Assembly: GCF_021130785.1 (NCBI RefSeq)
Contig: NC_060212.1
Coordinates: 146,593,501-146,657,500 of the forward strand
Source of the DNA: Homalodisca vitripennis
Lineage: Eukaryota > Arthropoda > Insecta > Hemiptera > Cicadellidae
Reading direction: 5' to 3'
Length of the DNA stretch: 64,000 nt
This document shows positions 11,901-23,433 of this stretch, piece after piece (position 1 is the stretch's first letter; each line of letters begins with the position of its first letter). The position numbers were made by a program, and so were the translations under genes. The notes beneath the pieces are model-generated. The model was given only the letters and a program-made list of their open reading frames with translations, had not been told where the DNA came from and did not search any database.

Positions 11901-12319
11901 GCTGGAATAATTAATCTCTAATTTCTGAGCGGATATGACGGTCCTAATAGTACTGAATGAGAGAATGAATGATCACTTATGTATGTTTGAATGTATGTGT
12001 GAATGCTTTAGCTATAGGAGTTTAAAAAAATTATGCTTGCAATACAATGTATATAATTACCGTATTGTTAAACTGCAATAACAATTATTATTACATAACT
12101 CTTTTTACAGCTTTTGTAGCGTAATTATTAATTTATTTACTACCAATTAAGGATTCCACATTATAATATGTTGCTTTTGCCCTATTAATTTGAATAGCTT
12201 TCCAATAAAACAAAAAATATATTTACCGTCGTTTTAAGCCTATATGCAAAATATGATAAAATTATGACACTTTATTCGTTGTGCACCATCTCACATTTTG
12301 TCAAATGTCTTTGGAGTTA

Positions 12320-14165
12320 TAAATATTATCAATGCGGTCTCAAGACATGGTATTGATGATCAAATATGTGACTGAATAAGGGCCTTGCTCACAGACACGC
12401 TGGTTGTTACAACCCTCATGGGAGCAAGTGTTAGTGTGAGGACTATGAGGGGCTGTCGGCAGGGTGGCGTTCTTTCTCCTCTCCTGTGGAACCTAGTTAT
12501 GGACGACCTGCTAATTTCTTTGAATAGTAACGGTGTCTTTGCATAGGGGTACGCAGATGATATTATGATTCTTGTGAGTGGCAAGTTCAACGCAACAGTC
12601 ACGGAACTGACCAATGCTGCTCTGAACATGGTGGGAAATTGGTGCGATGAGGTAGGCCTCACTGTCAACCCCACCAAGGCTGCTGTGGTTGCTTTTACCA
12701 GGAGGTGACAGATGGAAGGCATTGGTCCATTTCTATTACCTGGAGATCAAGTACCTAGGCGTTGATCCTAGATAGGGTTCTAAACTGGGGACCTCATCTA
12801 GAAAGGGTCATCGCCAGGAGAAAATGGTCTCTAATGCAATGCAAACGCGATGCAATGATAGGTGGGTCCTGAGGACTAAAACCGAGACTCTTGTACTGGC
12901 TTTATGTTTCCGTACTCAGACCTGCACTAATGTATAGGGCTGTTGTCTGGTGGCCAAAAACGGAGGCCAAGATGGTTGTAGCTCGTCTGGCGGGTATCCA
13001 AAGGATGGCCTGCCTTGTCTCAACCTCGCCCCCCTGGACATTGTTATTCGGGCTATGGCCAGGAGGAGTACCTACTGTCTTCAGCAGATGGGACTCTGGT
13101 CGGGCTGCAGCAGTGGGCACTCTAGAAATAGCATCCTGATTCAGGAGGATGCTCTGTATACGATCTCTGATCAGATGCCACAAAAGTTTTCCTTTGACAA
13201 ACCCTTTAGGATTGTTATACCTTCTAGGGATGATTGGTCGGAGGGAAGGAAACCTCTTCCACCAGCGAAGCTTTAATGGTTGACAAACGGCTCTAAAACA
13301 AAAAGCAGCACAGGCGCTGGAATTGTGGGAGTGAGTAGGGAGCTGGTGGTCCCTATGAGTCCGTATCCGACAGTTTTTCAGGCAGAGGTCGCAGCCATTA
13401 TGGAATAAGCTCGTGAGAATTTTCGTCTGCGATATAGGAGCAAGACGATTAATATTTTCACAGACTGTCAGGCAGCACTGATGATACTGGACACATGTGT
13501 GATCAAATCCAAACTATTTTGGGATTGCTTACCAGAATCAACAATGTGACAGTTTGTTGGGTTCCTGGTCATAGGGGAATCCCTGGGAACGAAAGAGCTG
13601 ATGCCCTGGCCAACCAGGGCTCAGTGTCAATTATGACGAGCCGTTCTGCGGTGTTCCAAGGCGTGAATCCTTTAGGGATGTCTCGAAATGGATTCGCGCG
13701 GAGCATGAGAGAAGATGAAGGTTGCATCCGGGCATGAGAATGAGCAGAATGGTATTACAGTCGCATTCCTACAGAGTGGCGTCGGGCCTTCTCTCACTAA
13801 ATAGATCAATGTCTTCTCGGGTTATTGGTCTTATCACGGGACATGGTCACCTGAGGAAGCATCTTCACAGAGTCGGCATCCTTCAGGAGGATCCGCTCTG
13901 TAGAATGTGTGATGAGCAGGATGAAACTGTCGAGCACCTGCTCTTTGATTGCCCTTCAATAGCAAGGTAGTGGTATGCCATCTTTGGTAGTTTGGACAAG
14001 GATGGTGAATTTCCCCAGGAGGACCTGATAGGTTGTTTTCGGCGGTTTGTGGAACTGCTGAAATCATAGACTGGTAGGCTTCATGGTGTGCTTCCGGGTT
14101 GCGCAAAAAATCCTTGAGGCTTAAGGTCATGGAAGTAGGCCGCCCCAAGGGAAACCCCCACCCCC
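12320..14165 (+). pseudogene. R1/LOA/I-type LINE with RNase H, degenerate
   Basis: Successive ORF2 parts can be read through stops and frameshifts. RT palm: GCRQGGVLSPLLWNLVMDDL near 12450, GYADDIMILV near 12547 (catalytic Asp pair), VGLTVNPTKAAVVAFTRR near 12655. RNase H: TGAGIVGVSRELVV near 13314, IFTDCQAALMIL near 13456, VCWVPGHRGIPGNERADALA near 13553. A C-terminal Cys/His motif follows (GHLRKHLHRVGILQEDP, CRMCDEQDETVEHLLFDC, 13840-13960). The endonuclease and ORF1 are absent. The 3' end shares its sequence with fragments at 37370 and 61370, so all three belong to one family. Inactive. Confidence 0.8.
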
Positions 14166-15992
14166 ATTATACAGAAATTCAAGGTATATTTTAACTTGCC
14201 TTTACTGAAAGTATACTCGTACTCAAAAAATCATAGTTCAGTTTTGATTTAACTTGTTTTGATATTTTAACTATGACACCAGGTATATAGTAAAACACAA
14301 GACTCATGCTTCGTAATTTTTCGGAATGACGAGTCCGTCTGCGACCTGCGAGGATTGACAAATATAATACAAAACTTACTTCCCGCGCTTCGGGCGAGAT
14401 ACTACTAGTAGTAACTATGAACGACTGTCAGTCATCTCTTGAAGGACTAATTTGTAATAGTCTTAACGTATTTTTCACTGCTTTCGTTGTTGGGACTAGT
14501 CGTGTATTAGTGACTTGTGTTATTAATGAATACCAATAGTGGCAGTAATACAAAAAAAGTACAACACCTTTAGTTTGCTAATTTTACCATTAATAAACAT
14601 TTTAACTCTTAAACGTGATTACATTTTACTCGCTGTTACTGTTCCACTTCTCCGATTTTGTTCTAACTAAAGTTGTGGGAGACGTATACAAAATTACTTA
14701 GTTATCAAAACGTGCTTTATAGTTGACCTACCGATCAACAAAATAAAATTTTAACCGTTTGGTGGTGAACTTCTGATATATCTGAGCTTATGGAAAAGCT
14801 TATAACACATTTTAATTATATTTTCATAAAAACTGTTAGTCCACAATCAACGTGTAGAGCCAGCGAGGACAGAATAAGATTCTGTCCTCGCTGTGTAGAA
14901 CTGGTGATCATTGTATAGGTTGCCAACAGACACAATCAAGATCCTTTCATGGTCAAATTTTAATGTAGCAATAAATTTTATGTTCAAACTTTTTTAATGT
15001 ATAATAACTATAAATTAATTCTGGTGGGCCATCGATATGTAAAATATAAGTATCTTGAATTTCTGGTCTTTTAATTTCTAATTTATCGATTAAACAAATT
15101 TGGCTATAAAGAGTAAAATAATTTGTCTTTCAACATCTCTTTCATTGAATACTTTATTCCAATTTTCATGTTGCAATGTTTTGTATACGTTTCATAATAA
15201 AAATTATCAGTTTTATTTTTACAAATTTATCATACTTCTAAGAAGCTGCTGAATAAAAGGCTAATTTGCTACGTGAGAGATTAAAAAATGTCTATATCGT
15301 GCCTCCCCTGTCAGACCTCAGATTGATGCTGGATTTATTTTTCGTCGATTTATATTCGTGTACGATCATTATTTACTATACTATTTAATTACCGATCGCT
15401 ATAACGTGTTTTTATCACACTTTATGTATTTAAACCTAAAATTACACAACCAAATTAACGAAGTATCGTGCTTTCTAAATAATATTTAAATTCAAATTCA
15501 TATATTGTTTGTTCCCGATTTGGCTAATTTTGGTCTTGAAATGTTCGTGGAAGTCCAGGGAAGGTTTAAATGATGAGAAAATATAACAAAATTGCAAGAA
15601 AAATACTAAAAACGACAATTTGATTTTCCCATACAAACTGTTCTTACCTGTCAAACGTTTGATTGATGTTCATGTATCCATAATAATTAGTCTGTGTTGG
15701 GTGCTTTCAGAAATATACATTGAAATTCGCAGACCCGGCGTTGCCAAATTAACTACTTTATAGTTAGATCATCTATAAAATATTCCTATTGATCATTAAA
15801 GTTAAAAATAAATAATTTAAATAATACAAATTTAACTTAATTTAATTTAACAGCTGTAACAAATACAAAAGACGAAGTGTCTCAGTATCATATGTTTACT
15901 TACTACTGTATGCAATTTTGGGTAAAAAAGTGTCGCCATTATAGGTTAACATTATTAGTGCAAGAAAACATTAATATCAGATACTGCTTACA
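14166..15992. other. No supported gene apart from the hairpin
   Basis: AT-rich DNA between the R1/LOA-type LINE and the first Helitron coding exon. The 5' end of the Helitron should lie in its right part but I could not identify a terminus. Confidence 0.35.
14861..14893. repeat. Perfect 15-bp inverted repeat with 3-base loop
   Basis: CAGCGAGGACAGAAT (14861-14875), loop AAG, then ATTCTGTCCTCGCTG (14879-14893). The 15 pairs are perfect. A 7-bp direct repeat GTGTAGA flanks it at 14852-14858 and 14893-14899, the second copy sharing one base with the right arm. No gene is adjacent. Confidence 0.85.
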
Positions 15993-16357
15993 ATGCCGAG
16001 AAGAAAACGACCTAACATAGGTCGTCGAAGTAGATCGAATGTGCGGCGAGCTACCTCACGCGCTAATCGCACTGATGACCAGCAAGAGACTGATAATGAT
16101 AACAGTCGTATTGGTATGGCACATTTGCGTTCTACAGTAAATCAGAATGAAGTGGATAGACAAAGAATGCAACGAGTTCGGGCACATCGATCACAACAGC
16201 AGCGAGCCCGGGAAAAGGAAATTGACCGATTCCGCAAACGCAATGCTCCTGTGAACCTGGAACGAGCAGCATTCTCCTACGATCCAGAAATCGATTATAG
16301 TGCCGACAAATCTGCAACAATTGGGAAAATGTCAATCATTTGTCAACATTGTAAATT

Positions 16358-17692
16358 TCGATCCTTTCTACATTTTCAAAAGTTCTTGAAAGGCTTGTGC
16401 TGACCAGACTTTCCAATTACCTGTCTGTCAATGGAATTTTACATGACCATCAATATGGCTTTCGTGAGGGGTTGTCTACAGTCAATGCAATTTTTAGTCT
16501 TCTAACTGAGGTATCAAACTCATTGGATAACAGGAATCACGTGTTTGGCCTATTTTTGGATCTTACGAAGGCTTTCGACGTTGTGGATCACGGGTTGTTG
16601 CTCAGAAAACTTGAAAACTTGGGTATTAGAGGGAAAGCTTTTGATTGGATTGCTTCTTATCTCCTGAACCGTAGACAGATTGTTGAAATTCCTTTTATTG
16701 ATGATACAGGGTGCTTAAGAAAACAATTTTCTGAGGAGCGAGAAGTACGCACTGGAGTTCCCCAAGGCTCCGTACTTGGTCCTTTATTATTTTTACTATT
16801 CATAAATGACATCCATCGAAGCGTGAAAGGATCCAAGTTGTTTTTGTTTGCTGATGATACCTCTTTGGTCATCTCTGGTTGCAATCGAGCCGAGCTTGAA
16901 ATCCAAACCTTTGTTCAGGCCAGTAATTTGCTGCAGTGGTTGGGTGAAAACTCTCTGTTTGTAAATACATCTAAAACCAATTTTCTTGATTTTGGAATTA
17001 GAAAGTCTGCTAAAACGTTGATTGAATCTCAAAACATTATGATTGGAGAGTCAGAAATGTGTCCTTCTTTGAATGTTAATTATCTTGGAATTGTTTTGGA
17101 TGATCAGCTAAACTTTTTTAGTCACATTGATAAAGTCACGAAAAAACTAAGCAGCTGCATATTTTTGATGTATAGACTATCCTGTTTTGCTAGTGAGGAA
17201 ATTCTTTTGCTTACTTACTATGGCTGTTTTTATCCTTACCTTTGCTATGGAGTCTCTATATGGGGATACGAGAGTAAGAAAACTCAATATGTTTTTCGTC
17301 TCCAGAAAAGAGCTATACGGATTATTTTCAAGTTGAGTCGTTCCCAGTCTTGTAGAGGTTACTTTCGCAGTAATAATATCCTTACGTTCCCATCCATTTA
17401 TATCCTTCAGTGTCTTTCTTTTTACAAAAAGTATCCCCACCTTTTTTCAGTCAACGTTAATCCAGCCCATAATTACTCCTTAAGAAAAAGAAACAACCTA
17501 ATCCTACCCTGCCATAAAACATCTTTTTTTGAAAAACAGAGTCTTTACTCCTGCATCCGCCTTTTTAACTCTTTGCCATCCTGCTTGAAAATTGTTGTGG
17601 ACGATAGGGAATTTCAAAATCGTCTGAAAAAATTTCTTATTTCGAGAGAATATTACAGTGTCCGGGAATACGTTGAGGATAATAAATTGTAG
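16358..17692 (+). CDS. L2/CR1-type LINE reverse transcriptase, 5'-truncated but open
   Basis: The frame is open from SILSTFSKVLERLVLTRLSN (about 16358) to the stop at 17692. RT blocks in order: [60 protein letters not shown], the catalytic LFADDTSLVIS, LGIVLDDQLNFFSHIDKVTK, then the thumb and C-terminus with HNYSLRKRNN and LFNSLPSCLK. There is no RNase H. Truncation falls inside RT block 0, so endonuclease and ORF1 are missing. It sits inside the Helitron Rep gene, directly after Cys-His-Cys, and ends with ATTG repeats up to about 17850. The unbroken frame suggests it is a recent insertion, but it lacks what it would need to move. Confidence 0.85.
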   Translation, partial: SILSTFSKVLERLVLTRLSNYLSVNGILHDHQYGFREGLSTVNAIFSLLTEVSNSLDNRNHVFGLFLDLTKAFDVVDHGLLLRKLENLGIRGKAFDWIASYLLNRRQIVEIPFIDDTGCLRKQFSEEREVRTGVPQGSVLGPLLFLLFINDIHRSVKGSKLFLFADDTSLVISGCNRAELEIQTFVQASNLLQWLGENSLFVNTSKTNFLDFGIRKSAKTLIESQNIMIGESEMCPSLNVNYLGIVLDDQLNFFSHIDKVTKKLSSCIFLMYRLSCFASEEILLLTYYGCFYPYLCYGVSIWGYESKKTQYVFRLQKRAIRIIFKLSRSQSCRGYFRSNNILTFPSIYILQCLSFYKKYPHLFSVNVNPAHNYSLRKRNNLILPCHKTSFFEKQSLYSCIRLFNSLPSCLKIVVDDREFQNRLKKFLISREYYSVREYVEDNKL

Positions 17693-18074
17693 ATCACTCC
17701 TGTTATATTGATTTGGTCTTGTTGTGTTTGATCTGTCAGTAGTCTATACTTTAAGTTAGGATATTATAATTTTCTTGACGAATGCCTATGCATGTTATGT
17801 TTTTGGCAATAAATGAATTGATTGATTGATTGATTGATTGATTGATAAAGCATTAAAATATAGCGGTGAAACTACAGGTTTATGTTGTGCTGGCGGTAAA
17901 GTAAAATTGCCACAATTGGTCCCACCACCTGATCCGTTATACTCATTAATTTATGGGATGGAAAATGACTCTAAACACTTCTTGGTCAACATACAAAAAT
18001 ATAACAATTGCTTCCAAATGACGTCGTTTGGCGCAACGCATATTGTAAAGGACAGTTTCATGTCTACTTTCAAG

Positions 18075-18159
18075 GTAGTATACCATACTTAATTAATTTT
18101 TTAAATTATACTTTGTATTTGTATCACAAATAATTCAACAAGATCATAAACCATTACAG
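18075..18159 (+). other. 85-nt intron in the Helitron Rep gene
   Basis: The coding line FMSTFK stops at TTCAAG and the next family-conserved residues (IQGQIHHLLGALLPVPDTDH) resume after an attacag acceptor. The break starts with GT (gtagta) and ends with AG. Removing it restores an uninterrupted Rep reading. It is read as a spliceosomal intron and not as decay because both edges are canonical. Confidence 0.6.
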
Positions 18160-18654
18160 ATACAAGGGCAAATTCATCACCTACTGGGGGCACTGCTGCC
18201 AGTGCCAGATACGGATCATAAATTCTTGCAAATTTATTTCATAAGCAATCAAGATGCGGAAGTTGATAGGCGTTGTGCTCATAATCCAGCAGTGAAGCGA
18301 ACCATTGTCCAGCAACTGCAAACGTTTCTTCATCAGAACAATAATTTAGTGAAAGTGTTCAAAATGGCACTGGATCGGATGCCATCAGACAGCCATAATA
18401 TTGTAATAAGAGCCGACAAAACTCCTGCTGGTGAGCATGCAAGGAGGTTTAATTCACCAACAATAGATGAAGTGGCTGTTGTCGTTGTTGGAGAGAATTT
18501 GCAATCAAGAGATGTGTGCTTCATCGTCGGAACAATGAATTGAAGCGTGTATCTGAAACGCATAGAGCTTATGATGGTTTACAATATCCCTCAATCTTCT
18601 GGCAGGGAGAAGACATATACCATTTCAATATCAAAATGGTTAATCCAACAACAG

Positions 18655-18736
18655 GTAATTAATTATATTAAATTAAATTGAAAATTTTTTTCAAATTCAT
18701 AATATCTATGTCATTGTGTATCATTTCTAATTCCAG
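18655..18736 (+). other. 82-nt intron in the Helitron Rep gene
   Basis: The reading FNIKMVNPTTG breaks after ACAG, followed by gtaatt. It resumes after ctaattccag as AETKKK, with an extra A in a poly-A run just afterwards, then NFYSYRFMIREGEVNHILM. GT-AG edges and near-identical length to the other intron support splicing. Confidence 0.6.
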
Positions 18737-20269
18737 GTGCTGAAACCAAAAAAAAGTCAGTGCTATGAATTTTTATTCATACAGATTCATGATCCGCGAA
18801 GGTGAAGTAAATCACATTTTGATGTGTCAACGGCTTTTTCATCCGTTTGCAGTTGACATGAATGTCAAAATTGAGACCGAACGATTGACGTACATCCGTC
18901 TAAACCAACAGCAGCTTCGATCTGAAGAGTTCATTCATCTTCGTGATGCTATTAATGCCGATGCAAATGCAGAAAATGTGGGAAAATGACAATTTTGCCG
19001 GCCACTTACATTGGAAGCCCGCGCCACATGCACGAATACGCGCAAGATGCGATGTCGTATATTAGAAAATATGGCCGTCCAGACCTATTTATTAATTCAC
19101 CTGTAACCCACAATGGATGGAAATTAAGAAAGAATTGCTACACGTCCAAACACCAGTTGATAGGCATGACATCACTGCCAGAGTGTTTAAGCAAAAATTA
19201 AAATCTTTAATGAATTTCATTATAAAGCATCGTGTGTATGGCCAAGTACGTTGTTGGATGTACTCTGTTGAGTGGCAAAAGCGTGGTCTACCACATGCGC
19301 ACATATTAGTTTGATTAGTTGATAAATAAAGGCCAGAAGACATTGATTCCATAATTTCAGCCGAGATTCCCGATGAAACACTTGACCCAAAATTGCATGC
19401 AGTAGTAAGTAAACATATGATACATAGACCTTGCGGAGTTTTCAACAACAACTCACCCTGTTGTGGCATTGTTCAACAGCTGCTGTGTAGAAGGCGCTGT
19501 ATTCATTGAATTTTGAACAGTTCTAAGATGCCATAGCATGGCCTATACTATGATGATGATGATGCCTTTATAAAGTTACCGGTTCTGCAATACATAATTA
19601 GGGTTTAAATTAATATGGTTTATGTTAAGAGGTAAGAGAAACGAAGTTCACCGGGTTAGCTAGTCCTCTATAAAAATACCCCAATATTTTTTATCAGGGA
19701 TGACATTGTTTGAAATTTAAAAAAATAATTTAAATTTAAAATACATATTTAAGTAATAAAAGTACACGCCCATATGTTCTAATAAATTTATGCTAAAGAT
19801 ATGTAGCCTGGAAGCCTATATTAGAATGTATAAATTCTAGGTACAAAATGGATTGTGTGTCTTTTAGTTCTTAAGATATAGCAATGTTTCCGAGCCTCTG
19901 TTATTCTCATTAATACAGCGTAATTTTCTTGAAATTCTTTTGTGCTATCGGAAAGTTTCCAAAAGAGTAAATTTTCGCTTAAGTTATAGTCGTTTTTTTT
20001 GTAGAGCATAAAATAAGAGTAATAATAATGCTCTAAGACGGCTATCAAACGTATAATCTTTAATATTATTAGCATTTAACATATTCGGTTGGAGTGGGGT
20101 GCTCCCCGTGCCCTAGCTTGACTTCGAGGTATGGAAAATTTGTATGATAACCCCTCCATTATTTCATCCTAGATACGCCTATGATTGTGTCCCAAGACTC
20201 TATCTTGAATCCACGACTCTAAAATATTCCTAAATAATAACATGGTTTGATTATTTTAATACAAATATC

Positions 20270-21265
20270 CTGTTCGACGTTGACGATGCCACACTTTACA
20301 CAGAGATCTCTTCCACCATCAGTATGACGTCAACATTATTCAGGATTTGTGTGATTGGAACTGTATGATACTAATCTAGAAAAATGCTTCGTAGTAGTCT
20401 TTCATCGACGAAGAAACTTTATCCTGGCCGACTATCAATTCAGGAATTCTACCCTTTAAAGGGCTCCAACAGAGATCTTGGAGTGATATTCGGCCAGGAT
20501 CTCGGTTTTAATGCCCATACCAACTCCATATGCAATAAGTCTAACGGGGCTTCTGAGTTTCATTTTAAAATCGACATGAGGGCTGTTGAATGTCCTGGTT
20601 TTGAAAACATGTCTGTTTACTGATCCGTCAGGTCCTTGAGTACGTACGGGGGAAGACTGGAGGCCATTCAGATTAGATTTTAGATGTTGGTTAGGGTACG
20701 TCTAGGCATCTCGCATCAAAACATTTCCGTACAGATGTTTCAAATTGGCACGGGACTCTATGCCTTGCGATCTACATGCTATGCATCTGATGAATTGTTT
20801 CTCCACAAACTGATCAGCTCCAAAATTCTTTACTCTGAACTATACTGGCAGTAGTGAACTCTACCTGGAACCAGGGCTTTGAGAACTTTTCTGCAGACAC
20901 AAATATACTAGGCTGAATGAGCACAGTACTTAGAACCACTGTGCAAGAAGGCAACGCTTGTCCAACGAGCGTGGATTTCCTCCACTACCACCTGTAGGCT
21001 GTGAGAGATCGTAATCTCAACCTTGCCCAGTTCCGCTGGAAATATAAACATTCTTGTGAAAATGTAGTAGTGGAGTTATTTTAAATAATCTAGTTTTCGT
21101 CATAGTCAGATTCATTACATTATTGGTTTTTTGTATTGGTTGCATGGTATTTTGCATGAAACTTAACTTGTAGATTTTATCCTACCTAATATAATTAATG
21201 TTGTACGCATCCCCTTCTTTTTGTTTTTTATAAATATAAATGCCTGTCGTTTACGTGTATAAATA
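20270..21265 (+). pseudogene. Degenerate non-LTR RT C-terminal half
   Basis: Starting near DDATLYTEIS (end of the RT palm), the sequence continues NRDLGVIFGQDLGFNAHTNS, then YGGRLEAIQIRF, VRLGISHQNISVQMF and LFLHKLISSKI, in shifting frames. A 3' tail with AAATAAATAAATG follows near 21258-21270. The order (DLGV..D..L.F..H, then RFLR, then LHKLI) is that of CR1/Jockey-like ORF2. Inactive. Confidence 0.6.
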
Positions 21266-21667
21266 AATAAATGTTATTTAGAATATTTATTTTGTAGTTT
21301 CGTCTTCAATAAGCGGTTACTATTTCCCAACTACATTGTATACAATACGTTCCAGTAGCCTTTAAAATGTATTACAACTAACTGAGACTAATATCAAATC
21401 AGTTATCACTTTAATATTGTTCTACCCATCAGTGTCGTAATGTTAGTTCAGAGAACGATTTCAAAGAATTTATATTAATTGATGAAGAGGAACAAATTGA
21501 TAAATCATTGTAAAATGTATAATATTTATTACTCAGATTGCATTAATCTTCGGTGAACTCTTATTATCGATGAGTGAAACTAAACTGATTTCTTTGTTTG
21601 AAGTTTATTTTTTACGAAGAACTGTGAAGGAAACAGGATTTTTCGGACATTTGCAAGCGTTTATAGA

Positions 21668-21668
<1 letters not shown>

Positions 21669-21735
<67 letters not shown>
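21669..21735. repeat. (TA)n microsatellite
   Basis: About 33 uninterrupted TA dinucleotides. It produces a run of Ile-Tyr in one frame, which is not a gene. Confidence 0.95.
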
Positions 21736-21738
<3 letters not shown>

Positions 21739-21744
21739 GTAACA

Positions 21745-21900
21745 CTACGTTTCTAGGTCTGCAATCTGATCTTTTCTTCAGATAAATGGCTAAATTAATG
21801 CATGCCTATAATCTAGGTTCAAGTAAACAAAAATAAACAATAATTCCACACCACAACAACAACAATAATAACAATAACAAACAATAATAAATGCACTGTT
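21745..21900 (-). repeat. Dispersed retroelement-tail-like repeat, copy 2
   Basis: TCTGCAATCTGATCTTTTCT, then TCAGATAAATGG and CTAGGTTCAAGTAAACA, is the inverse of the block at 2590-2720. It abuts the TA microsatellite. Confidence 0.5.
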
Positions 21901-23433
21901 TTCCCTTTTTTATCAGAGAGAAACATTGGTGAGGACGTGCAGGTGACACTTGGAGAAAAGGATTTGAGGTGAGTGATTCTCCTTAGTATCTGGGTACTAG
22001 TAGGAGCGTCACCCATATTCTCTGACATCGCATCACACGTGTTTTACAATAGGCTTTAGGGCCGTTGCATGGTCTGTACAAGAACTGATATATCTTCCAG
22101 GGATAACAAAGCTCTAGGTAGTCGGAATTTTGCCTTTAGGTACTGTATGCAGGGTGCACTCGTTCATCCTGTGTTGTCAGCGGGAGCTATACTGCCTAGT
22201 TGAAAAACTGGACACTTGTGTGTAGGTTATCCAGCGCAGTACTCGATAGATTAACTAAATGCATCTTCTAAAAGTGCGGCTGGAAACGTGAAAAAGAGGA
22301 TTCTTCTATATTTTTCAAAACTGTAAAATCAGCATCCCCTAGTTTTCAGATAAAAATTAAACAAACTTTCAATATTGCTACCTTCAAATTATATTTATAT
22401 TATTGCTAGTTGATTGTATTATTATTGATTGTCAATTGTCTATCGCAATCTATTGTAACGTTTTATCAACCTGATGATTTTTATAGTTTTAGATGTTGAC
22501 TTGTTTTATAAAACAGTTATACTCAAGAAGCGCTAATGAATAAAGGTATTTTGATTCATCGATTTAATGCTGTCTGTTACTGTGTAAATCGACCAGGATC
22601 TAAAAATGTTTATACTGGTAATGAATGACAATATCATGAAATAAAATTGGATTATTTTATTTATTTACAGCCACATGGATGTTACAAAAAAAACAGAAAC
22701 CTGCTAAGCTTAATGGTAAAAATGTACAACCTAAAGTTATGCAAACAAGAAAAAAATTGTGATTAAATTTAATTGATTACTCAACTCTGTCTCAAATTGT
22801 ACTCAACTGGAGATCTGCCGAAATTGAAAATTATCTACTTGTGTTTATTGAGTATCACTTCTGCTAACTAATGTTTTATTTACTAACGATTGTTTATACA
22901 TTTTCTTAGCTTGTAGTTATACTGTATTAAACTCAGTTGAACATTTTCAAATATTAATGCTTCTGCAATTTTAAAATCACAGAAAATGATTAATAAATAG
23001 GCCCGAAAGTGGAAAATAATATTGTTTTTTGCAGACCAAACAACATTAGAAATTTACGTTATTAAGTAAGTACCCGCCAACTTAAATTGCTCATATTTGT
23101 GCCGTACTTTTTTGTAGTTCTGCTATCTGTTACAACTTTTACACCTGTGTTTTATTATCAAACACATTCCCCGAGTGACTACTATTAAGAGAGTATCGTA
23201 ACTTGTGAGTAGCAAATTAGTTTAAGTTGTGATTGCCTTAATTGACTTGATTATTCCTGTTAGTCAGTGTATTAACCTGTCAATATGTAGACGTTGCCAA
23301 ACTAAATTGTCTTTAGTTACCTTTTGGTAGTACATTAAAACTAGGAATTTCTTTTTATTATTGTATAATAATAATTAAAAAGTAATACACTAAGCAACTC
23401 TTAATATTACTGTGTCAGGCTGGACTGGACGCC
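21901..23433. other. Sequence before the I-type LINE, little recognisable
   Basis: A LINE-like 3' tail (AATGAATAAAGG, about 22535-22560) is the only hint of structure in the left part. The right part, from about 23040, may be the 5' UTR of the I-type element, but I cannot place its first base. Confidence 0.3.

Larger units (their letters stand above)
15993..19663 (+). mobile_element. Helitron, Rep domain only, internally deleted
   Basis: The N-terminus (MPRRKRPNIGRRSRSN onward, basic) leads into ERAAFSYDPEIDYS and ICQHC (to 16355). After a LINE insertion the Rep protein resumes: KYSGETTGLCCAGGKVKLPQ, ALDRMPSDSHNIVIRADKTP, SPRHMHEYAQDAMSYIRKYG and the HUH motif GLPHAHILV near 19290-19316, ending about [10 protein letters not shown] at 19440. 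These are the standard blocks of animal Helitron helicase-like proteins. The helicase half is missing. A 3' end reading ACGAAGTTCACCGGGTTAGC then TAG, closing at 19663, fits the CTRR terminus before a T. Two GT-AG introns and several frameshifts are present. Inactive. Confidence 0.85.

Noticed and set aside
21570..21785. Open frame with a long Ile-Tyr run
   Set aside because: It is the translation of a TA microsatellite.
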